From contig JAKLQR010000091.1 in the NCBI GenBank assembly GCA_022013235.1, positions 1 through 13,161 on the forward strand: a DNA stretch of 13,161 nucleotides, given 5' to 3'. The position numbers were made by a program, and so were the translations under genes. Source of the DNA: Thermodesulfovibrionales bacterium (GTDB taxonomy: Bacteria > Nitrospirota > Thermodesulfovibrionia > Thermodesulfovibrionales > SM23-35). Shown here one piece after another: positions 1-5,633 of this stretch (position 1 is its first letter; the number at the start of each line of letters is the position of its first letter). A model generated the notes under the pieces. That model did no database searches. It was given only the letters and a program-made list of their open reading frames with translations, and was not told the DNA's origin.

Positions 1-134
1 TAAGACGGCTATAAGTAAAGCTACATCGATGTCATTCCCGCTTGTCGGGAATCTTTCTGAAAACCCGGAAGGATTGCGGACAAGCCGCAATGACAAAGAG
101 CGATAAGAACGTCGCCTTACTAATGACCGTCTTA
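1..134. repeat. Nested inverted-repeat element (MITE-like), possibly cut by the window edge
   Basis: The outer arms are 1-22 and the reverse complement of 113-134. They match at 17 of 22 positions, with an exact 8-bp terminal match (TAAGACGG / CCGTCTTA). Inside them lies a second inverted pair at 30-53 and 72-95. The layout, terminal inverted repeats around a short non-coding core, is that of a MITE or of one repeat inserted into another. No transposase or convincing coding sequence lies inside. A minus-strand frame from 186 stays open to the left edge but runs through the repeats and has no ribosome binding site, so it is not called. The left arm may continue beyond base 1. Calling it mobile is inference; the symmetry is directly visible. 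Confidence 0.55.
30..95. repeat. Two head-to-head copies of a TGTCATT-type palindromic repeat
   Basis: Each half is a short perfect hairpin. ATTCCCG pairs with CGGGAAT across a 5-nt loop (35-53 region), and ATTGCGG pairs with CCGCAAT across a 5-nt loop (73-91 region). Both begin with TGTCATT read inward and share a GCTTGTC core, so they look like two diverged copies in opposite orientation. A third copy lies at 12022-12050. This is a REP-like dispersed intergenic repeat. As RNA each half could fold, but no U-tract follows, so terminator function is not claimed. Confidence 0.6.
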
Positions 135-238
135 GTAATACTATCTCCCGCATTCTCCAGTCCTTTTTCTGATCTTTCTTATTCATAGACTGACCCGCAC
201 AATGAATTCCTGCGACGAAACAGGGCAAGAAAAAAACA

Positions 239-268
239 TTGACATAATGTTTATCATATGCTTAATAT
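239..268 (+). promoter_or_regulatory. Sigma-70-type promoter of the receiver/radical SAM unit
   Basis: A perfect -35 hexamer TTGACA lies at 239-244. A -10 of TAATAT at 263-268 (18-bp spacer) or TTAATA at 262-267 (17-bp spacer) follows. The predicted transcription start is near 275. That lies downstream of the ATG at 258, so this promoter argues that translation begins at the GTG at 288. Confidence 0.65.
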
Positions 269-287
269 TTTGTTAAGGGTGATAAAG

Positions 288-656
288 GTGCAGAAGAAAA
301 TTTTAATTGTTGAAGATAATAATAACAGTCTGAAACTTTTCAGCACCTTATTGAAGTGCGGTGGTTATCAAACCCTTGAAGCACGAACCGGCAGCGATGC
401 AATACTCCTTGCCAGACAGGAAAAACCTCACCTGATCCTTCTCGATATCCGTATCTCTCTCCTGAACAGGTTCGAAACATTGAAAATGCTGAGCGATGAA
501 CCTTCTACAAAACACATACCCTCTATCGCAATCACCACGAACCCTGTCGACGGGAAAAGAGAGGAGATTGTGAAACTCGGCTTTGCAGACTGTATTTCCA
601 GGCAGATCAATGTCAAAGATTTCATGGATCTCATAGAGAGACATCTGAGCAGTTAA
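288..656 (+). CDS. Single-domain response regulator (CheY/DivK-like receiver) with degraded active site
   Basis: This is a stand-alone receiver domain of 122 aa from GTG 288, with no output domain. The start is chosen because the promoter at 239-268 would start transcription near 275, past the ATG at 258, and AAGGG at 275-279 sits 8 nt before the GTG. Visible landmarks are the acidic pair E9-D10, phospho-acceptor D53 in LILLDIR, and T83 in the switch position. The usual Lys-Pro before the last helix is replaced by Arg105-Gln106, and the Pro and Gly usual after the phospho-Asp are missing. Phosphorylation or the output switch may therefore be altered. It would act in the cytosol by protein contact. 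No histidine kinase is nearby. The next gene starts 35 nt downstream on the same strand, so the two are probably co-transcribed. The family is clear; partner and role are unknown. Confidence 0.85.
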   Translation: MQKKILIVEDNNNSLKLFSTLLKCGGYQTLEARTGSDAILLARQEKPHLILLDIRISLLNRFETLKMLSDEPSTKHIPSIAITTNPVDGKREEIVKLGFADCISRQINVKDFMDLIERHLSS

Positions 657-691
657 GCATACGAACTAATTTTACCTTGCAGAGAGGAACC

Positions 692-1792
692 ATGCACTAT
701 ACGCTGTTCATCACGCATAAGTGCAATCTGAATTGCGGTTATTGTTATCTCATTAAAAAACCGGCCACGATGTCGATTTCCACAGCACGCCAGATCATAG
801 ATTTCATGTTCAGTCACAACACCTCAGACCCACAGAGAGAAATCAGTTTCTCCGGAGGAGAGCCTCTTCTCGAGTTTGAAGTCCTGCAGGAAATTGTATC
901 CATGATCGAAAACCATCCGGCATACCACTCCAAAAATGTCACGATATCCCTGACAACCAACGGCACTATTTTTTCTTATGAAATAGCAGCGTTTTTGAAA
1001 AAACACTCCGTACAGTTTTCGGTAAGTTGTGATGGTCCTCCTTATGTACACGATTTATTCCGGAGGTTCCCGGATGGGAGCGGAAGTTCACATATTGTTG
1101 AAACTACCATAAAGCAGGCGATGGAAACATTCTCTTCGATAAAAGTCCATGCCGTATATCATCCGGAGACAATCCGTGCTCTCCCTGCTGTGGTGGATTA
1201 TCTTTGCTCTCTTGGATTCGGAACAATCTCTGTGAATCCTGATTTTACCGCCCCCTGGACACTGAAAGAAGCTCACATACTCCCTGAAGTATATGGCAAG
1301 ATTGCAGAAACTTATATCGACTCCTCTCTCCGGAGAGAACATTATGTCATCGATTTTCTTCATAACAAAATGCATATTATACTTGGGGGAGGGTACACAG
1401 AGTCGCAGAAATGCAGAGCCGGGAGGGGAAAGCTTGCCTTCGACCCTTTGGGGAATATCTATACCTGCGAGAAAATGATTGGCAATCTTCCGGCGGAAGA
1501 CCACTGTATCGGGAGCGTCAGGCAGGGAATACAGACAGAGCATGTGAATCCTTCTCGGATTCCGGAATATATGAGTCAAACCGAATGCCTCTTCTGTTCA
1601 ATAAAGGATTATTGCATGCACTGGTGTACCTGTGCAAATTATCTGTCTTCCGGATACAGCAACAGGACAGGGCCGTTCCTCTGTTATCACGAACAGGCAG
1701 CGATCCAAACCGCCTTGAATACCTTACAGACCCTGCGAAAAGCAGAGGGAGGCAGCTTTCCTGTTCACCTGCGGAGTTATCTCCCCTCATAA
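692..1792 (+). CDS. Radical SAM/SPASM-domain protein, probable peptide or protein maturase
   Basis: This is a 366-aa cytosolic iron-sulfur enzyme. The N-terminal radical SAM motif CX3CX2C is C11, C15, C18, and GGEP is at 55-58. The C-terminus carries a full SPASM set: C241-X12-G-X4-C259, then C299-X2-C302-X5-C308-X3-C312-X18-C331, enough for two auxiliary 4Fe-4S clusters. Relatives with this layout include anaerobic sulfatase-maturing enzymes and RiPP maturases that modify protein or peptide side chains. The substrate here cannot be told; no sulfatase and no obvious precursor peptide is seen in the window. ATG 692 is preferred because GAGAGGAA lies just upstream (682-689); a TTG at 677 would add five residues. 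It follows the receiver gene by 35 nt and ends 4 bp before the convergent ATPase gene, with no terminator between. Confidence 0.85.
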   Translation: MHYTLFITHKCNLNCGYCYLIKKPATMSISTARQIIDFMFSHNTSDPQREISFSGGEPLLEFEVLQEIVSMIENHPAYHSKNVTISLTTNGTIFSYEIAAFLKKHSVQFSVSCDGPPYVHDLFRRFPDGSGSSHIVETTIKQAMETFSSIKVHAVYHPETIRALPAVVDYLCSLGFGTISVNPDFTAPWTLKEAHILPEVYGKIAETYIDSSLRREHYVIDFLHNKMHIILGGGYTESQKCRAGRGKLAFDPLGNIYTCEKMIGNLPAEDHCIGSVRQGIQTEHVNPSRIPEYMSQTECLFCSIKDYCMHWCTCANYLSSGYSNRTGPFLCYHEQAAIQTALNTLQTLRKAEGGSFPVHLRSYLPS

Positions 1793-1796
1793 TTTA

Positions 1797-4454
1797 TCAA
1801 GAAGGCTTGAATTTATGTAAGAAAAGTTTTCTTGTCTCTTCTGCGGCCAGAAGGACCACGCTGAAAGGCAAAAGGAGCAGCCAGACCGTTACAGAAAGCG
1901 GCGCTGTGCCGAAGACTCTATTTCCAACCGGATGATATACAATGAATATCTGGAGAAGCAGTTCGGCCAGGATACCGGCAAAGATGAGCTTATTCGAGAA
2001 GAATCCTACGCTGAACACAGACTCTCTTGATGACCTGCAGGCAAAAACATTCCCTATTTGTGTAATGATAATGGCGGTGAGACACGCTGTTGTTGCCTGA
2101 AGGTAGAGCGTGTCGGTTTGAGGGAGCGTGGTTCCCCAAATCCATCCGCCTCCGTGCAGAACCCAGAAGAAACCGAACATGCAGGCTGCCGCTTCGATAG
2201 GGCCAAGGAAGAGATATGCCTTTGTGATCAGGGGAATATTCAGCAGACGTTCCTGTATTTTCCTTGGCGGCTGTTTCATTATTCCCGGAGTCGGTTTTTC
2301 AGCGCCCAGCGCTAATGAGGGGAGCATATCGGTCCCAAGGTCAACGGCAAGTATTTGAATTACGGTGAGAGGCAGCGGGATACTGAACAGGATATATGCC
2401 AGATAAGGAACAGCTTCCGGAATATTTGAAGCAAAAATATAGGTGATAAACTTCTTTATATTTTCATACACCGCCCTTCCCTCTTCGATCGCATTTACAA
2501 TCGTTGCAAAGTTGTCATCCAGGAGAATCATATCTGAAGCCTCTTTTGCAACATCTGTCCCGGAGACCCCCATTGCAATTCCGATATCTGCCTTTTTCAA
2601 CGCGGGTGCATCATTCACTCCGTCACCCGTTACTGCGACAATCTCTCCTTCCTCTTTCAAAATGGAAACCACCCTCATCTTATGTTTGGGTGAAACCCGT
2701 GCAAAGATGACTTCTTTCGCTGAGAGTCTCTCCCGCAGATCCTGGTCTCTCAGGGCATCCATTTCGCTTCCCTCTATCACAACAGGGTCCCCTTTGACCA
2801 GTCCTGTTTCCCTGGCAATCGCAACCGCAGTCCTCTCTGCGTCACCTGTCATCATGATTATCTTTATCCCAGCCTCGTCACATTTCCTGATTGCTTCAGC
2901 GACTTCAGGTCTCGGGGGATCTTCCATGCCGATAAGACCGGTAAAAACCATATTTTTCTCAATCTGACCGGCGCTTAACTCACCGGCTCCGTTCTGCTCA
3001 ATGTCTCTGTAACAGAACGCCAGAACTCTCAAGCCCTTGTCCATCATGACATGGCTTGCATCGCGAATCTTATTCCCGATATCTTCAGTAAGAGGCCTTT
3101 TCTCCCCTCTCATCAGGACATGATCACATGCCGGCAAAATATTTTCTCCAGCCCCTTTTGAGAAAGCAGCCGTTTTCCCTTTTACTGCATTCACTGTTGT
3201 CATCTTCTTTCTCTCAGCATCGAATGGTATTTCCTGCACCCTTTCTGAAAGAAAATCACCTGCCTTATCTCTTGCAAACTGAAAAAGTGCAACCTCGGTC
3301 GGATCACCCTTATAGTGTTCGTCAACCAGTCGTGCGTTGTTGCAGAAATACGCTGTCCTGAGGAGTTCAACTGCATCATCTTTTTGTATGTCTCCGGCCT
3401 CGATCAATTCATCGTTCACCCATATCTTTGCGACAGCCATTCTATTCTGTGTCAGGGTGCCGGTTTTATCCGTGCATATTACGGTCACCGCCCCCAGTGT
3501 CTCGACTGACGGGAGGTTCTTTATCAATGCCTTTCTTTTTGCCATCCTCTGACTCCCCATGGCAAGAGAAAGTGTCATTGTCGGAAGCAATCCCTCGGGA
3601 ATAAGCGCTACGGTTATGCCGATCGCAAAGATGAAATTGTCCCAGAAATTCCTTCCGATAAGAAATCCGATGGAAAAAAAGAAGATACCCACCGCTGCGG
3701 CTATGGCGGCTACAAGCCTTGTCGCCTTTACGATTTCTTTCTGAAGCGGGCTGAGCCCTGACTCGACAGCGCTCGTAAGATGCGCGATGCGGCCGAACTC
3801 TGTGGACATGCCGGTTGCAAATACCACAGCCCTTCCCGATCCGCTCACCACCGTTGTACCGGCAAAGGCGATATTCGGACTCTCGATAGACTCGCCGTGA
3901 AACGCTGCGTGATCCCTTAAGAGGGGCTCCGACTCACCGGTAAGCGGGGCATGATTTACTTTCAGTTCATGGGTCTCGATGATCCGTGCATCCGCAGGGA
4001 TCTTATCTCCTTCGGTGAGCAGCATAATATCGCCGGGAACAATATCCCGTGCAGGGATTTCTTCCTCTTTTCCGTTTCTGAGCACTATGACAGAGAAAGG
4101 GAGAAGTTTTTTGAGGGCTGCAAGTGCCTTTTCCGCCCGGTATTCCTGAATAAAGGTGAAGACTGCATTGATGAGTATGACAGCGACAATCGCAATGCCG
4201 AGGGTCAGCATCCCCTCGCCGGGGTGGAGAAATTCCGACAGGAAGCTCATGGCTGCAGCTATCCAGAGGAGTATCGCCAGAAAATGTGTGAACTGGACAA
4301 GGAATCTCAGGAAGAGAGGTTTTTTCCGCACCTCTTTTATCTCATTGTACCCGTATTCCCTGAGCCGTGTTCGGGCATCTTCAATTGCAAGACCATTCTG
4401 AGACGTGAGGAGTGCATGAAAGACCTCTTCTCTCTCAAGATTATGGATCTTCAT
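1797..4454 (-). CDS. P2-type cation-transporting ATPase (Na+/K+- or Ca2+-ATPase-like)
   Basis: This is an inner-membrane P-type ATPase of 885 aa, normal for the family. In order: N-terminal cation-ATPase domain (1-70), TGES actuator loop (172-175), M4 IPEGLL (285-290), phosphorylation motif DKTGTLT with D329, nucleotide-binding KGDPTE (382-387) and KGA (433-435), TGD (536-538), hinge GDGVNDAPAL (610-619), then M5-M10. M5 SNIPE (676-680) and M6 DLGTDMLP (705-712) match the Na+/K+-ATPase alpha pattern (S, N, E in M5; D705 and D709 in M6) better than SERCA. M8 keeps a Gln (Q799) at a Na,K-ATPase ligand position but has Asn (N802) where the animal pump has Asp. Ion specificity is therefore uncertain: Na+/K+-like is inferred, Ca2+ or Mg2+ is possible. 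No heavy-metal-binding N-terminal domain is present. Its ATG overlaps the upstream stress-protein stop (ATGA), so translation is probably coupled. Confidence 0.93.
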   Translation of the reverse strand: MKIHNLEREEVFHALLTSQNGLAIEDARTRLREYGYNEIKEVRKKPLFLRFLVQFTHFLAILLWIAAAMSFLSEFLHPGEGMLTLGIAIVAVILINAVFTFIQEYRAEKALAALKKLLPFSVIVLRNGKEEEIPARDIVPGDIMLLTEGDKIPADARIIETHELKVNHAPLTGESEPLLRDHAAFHGESIESPNIAFAGTTVVSGSGRAVVFATGMSTEFGRIAHLTSAVESGLSPLQKEIVKATRLVAAIAAAVGIFFFSIGFLIGRNFWDNFIFAIGITVALIPEGLLPTMTLSLAMGSQRMAKRKALIKNLPSVETLGAVTVICTDKTGTLTQNRMAVAKIWVNDELIEAGDIQKDDAVELLRTAYFCNNARLVDEHYKGDPTEVALFQFARDKAGDFLSERVQEIPFDAERKKMTTVNAVKGKTAAFSKGAGENILPACDHVLMRGEKRPLTEDIGNKIRDASHVMMDKGLRVLAFCYRDIEQNGAGELSAGQIEKNMVFTGLIGMEDPPRPEVAEAIRKCDEAGIKIIMMTGDAERTAVAIARETGLVKGDPVVIEGSEMDALRDQDLRERLSAKEVIFARVSPKHKMRVVSILKEEGEIVAVTGDGVNDAPALKKADIGIAMGVSGTDVAKEASDMILLDDNFATIVNAIEEGRAVYENIKKFITYIFASNIPEAVPYLAYILFSIPLPLTVIQILAVDLGTDMLPSLALGAEKPTPGIMKQPPRKIQERLLNIPLITKAYLFLGPIEAAACMFGFFWVLHGGGWIWGTTLPQTDTLYLQATTACLTAIIITQIGNVFACRSSRESVFSVGFFSNKLIFAGILAELLLQIFIVYHPVGNRVFGTAPLSVTVWLLLLPFSVVLLAAEETRKLFLHKFKPS

Positions 4455-5293
4455 GAATGCGTGCGTCCCGGCCTGAGGATAATAAGATTGCAGGGGGTCT
4501 CCCTGAGCACTTCCTCCACCGGATTGCCGCGCACAATGCTTTTCAGGATGCCCCGTTCACTCGCACCCATCACGATGAGGTCGTTCCTCTTATGCGCCGC
4601 TTCTATAGTAATCTCCCGTGAAACAACCCCATACCCTGATTTTTTCTCATAGCTGATTTTATATTTATGGAGGCAATCGGTGAACTGTTCTATGTCCTTC
4701 GGGACATGTTCTTTCCTCTCCGACGACTTCAGCCATGTTTCGCCCTGGAAGAAACTGGTTATCGGTTTATGCAGATGAAAGAGTGTCACCGAAGAGTGAA
4801 AGGCCTCTGAGAGCTTTGCGACAAAACACGCCCGTTCATCAAGAGAAGTCGACTGTCCCCTCAGCGGGACAAGGATGTTCTTCGGATAGCCTTTTGAAAG
4901 CCGGACTACCCGTACGAGCGCGACAGAGCACGGCAGTTTCACAATGAATTCCTTTGAGAGGGTCTTCACGAAATATCTCTTCTCGCCATATTCCCGCCGT
5001 GTCGCAGCAAACACGATATCCATCGAATCCCTCCTGACGATATCGGCTATTTTCCCCAGGGGATTCCCGCTCTCTGTGACGCTTTGGACCTCGATATCCT
5101 GTTTCTGCGCCTCGATAAAAAGCCTTTCGAGAGCTGCCTGCGCCCGGACAAATGAATCCTGGCCCTTTTTCTCTTCCGCGACAAAAACAAGGGAGAGCTT
5201 TGCCCGGGTTGATTGTGCAAGAGCTATAGCATACCGGGCCGCAATCTCCGAATTTGTATATTCATTTATGGCTGCGAGTATTTTTTTGTACAT
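4451..5293 (-). CDS. Universal stress protein with two tandem Usp domains
   Basis: This is a 280-aa cytosolic protein of two UspA-type Rossmann-like domains, about residues 3-129 and 138-275. The second domain keeps a nucleotide-binding-like loop (243-257, GASERG then GN) close to the G-X2-G-X9-G-S/T pattern, with Glu in place of the second Gly. The first lacks a glycine-rich loop, so at most one ATP site is expected. The Ala-Ala-Ile-Asn start and the PCSVALV / PCNLIIL ends of the two repeats are typical. Its stop overlaps the ATPase start (ATGA), making a two-gene operon. Usp genes are often placed beside ion transporters, where they may sense nucleotide or act as regulators; a regulatory role here is inference. 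No clear Shine-Dalgarno precedes the ATG, and a -10-like TATAAT lies only 8 nt upstream. Confidence 0.9.
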   Translation of the reverse strand: MYKKILAAINEYTNSEIAARYAIALAQSTRAKLSLVFVAEEKKGQDSFVRAQAALERLFIEAQKQDIEVQSVTESGNPLGKIADIVRRDSMDIVFAATRREYGEKRYFVKTLSKEFIVKLPCSVALVRVVRLSKGYPKNILVPLRGQSTSLDERACFVAKLSEAFHSSVTLFHLHKPITSFFQGETWLKSSERKEHVPKDIEQFTDCLHKYKISYEKKSGYGVVSREITIEAAHKRNDLIVMGASERGILKSIVRGNPVEEVLRETPCNLIILRPGRTHS

Positions 5294-5301
5294 ATACCCG
5301 A

Positions 5302-5330
5302 ATTATATCCGGTATCACGATGAAGAACAA
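5302..5330 (-). promoter_or_regulatory. Candidate promoter of the usp-ATPase operon
   Basis: Read leftward there is an exact TATAAT (plus-strand ATTATA, 5302-5307), preceded 17 nt upstream by TTGTTC, a weak -35. The expected transcription start is near 5295, only a couple of bases before the ATG at 5293. That would give an almost leaderless mRNA, which fits the lack of a Shine-Dalgarno site. The -10 is good; the rest is uncertain. Confidence 0.4.
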
Positions 5331-5402
5331 GCAATGTAAAAGTCTCCTTATATACAATCCGATCAATGATATTGACAGCACTGGTCAGCATTCCTGTCCA
5401 AC

Positions 5403-5565
5403 AGGGATATGGCTCGGTTTCTGAAGAGAGATCACGGGTAGTCTCGATGAGGCTGAAGACGAAGCGGAAGCCTCACGTGTGAATTTCGTAAACATTGCAG
5501 TCAGATAAAGACCGGGATAAAAACAAAGATAGTTTATCTCTCTTCAGAAACCGAGTCATATCCCT
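5403..5565. repeat. 163-bp inverted-repeat element with 30-bp near-perfect arms
   Basis: The left arm 5403-5432 and the reverse complement of 5536-5565 agree at 29 of 30 positions; the only mismatch is at 5412/5556. The 103-nt centre holds a smaller hairpin, TGAGGCT (5448-5454) with AGCCTCA (5469-5475), flanked by CACG (5433-5436) and CGTG (5476-5479). Long terminal arms, small size and lack of coding capacity fit a MITE or similar non-autonomous element. A structured RNA is the alternative. No clear target-site duplication is visible. It lies 68 nt upstream of the heptosyltransferase gene and 109 nt upstream of the usp gene, within their shared control region. It shows no similarity by eye to the repeats at 1-134 or 12022. 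Confidence 0.75.
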
Positions 5566-5622
5566 TGACCCCCAGCATACCGAACAGAGAGTAACCAAGA
5601 GATCGATTTCTCAACGAAATGT

Positions 5623-5628
5623 TACAAT
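5623..5628 (+). promoter_or_regulatory. Candidate -10 element of the LPS heptose operon
   Basis: TACAAT lies five bases before the ATG at 5634. No convincing -35 is seen at the right distance (5600-5605) and no Shine-Dalgarno lies between. If used, transcription would start at or next to the ATG, giving a leaderless message. The evidence is weak beyond the hexamer. Confidence 0.25.
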
Positions 5629-5633
5629 AACGC

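Larger units (their letters stand above)
5294..5633. other. Divergent intergenic control region (340 bp)
   Basis: This region separates the leftward stress-protein/ATPase operon from the rightward LPS heptose operon. It contains a candidate -10 for each side close to each ATG, a small palindrome TCAAT-GAT-ATTGA at 5363-5375, and the 163-bp inverted-repeat element at 5403-5565. I see no tRNA, no small gene with a ribosome binding site, and no recognisable riboswitch. Confidence 0.7.

Noticed and set aside
1..186. A minus-strand frame from an ATG at 186 stays open to the left window edge (about 62 codons).
   Set aside because: It runs straight through both inverted repeats, has a basic low-complexity translation and lacks a ribosome binding site.
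202..276. A 24-codon plus-strand frame with three cysteines, considered as a precursor peptide for the radical SAM enzyme.
   Set aside because: The promoter lies inside it, it has no Shine-Dalgarno site, and the predicted transcript starts near its end.
3951..4652. A 233-codon plus-strand open frame opposite the ATPase and usp genes.
   Set aside because: It is antisense to two clear genes, spans their junction and has no family features.
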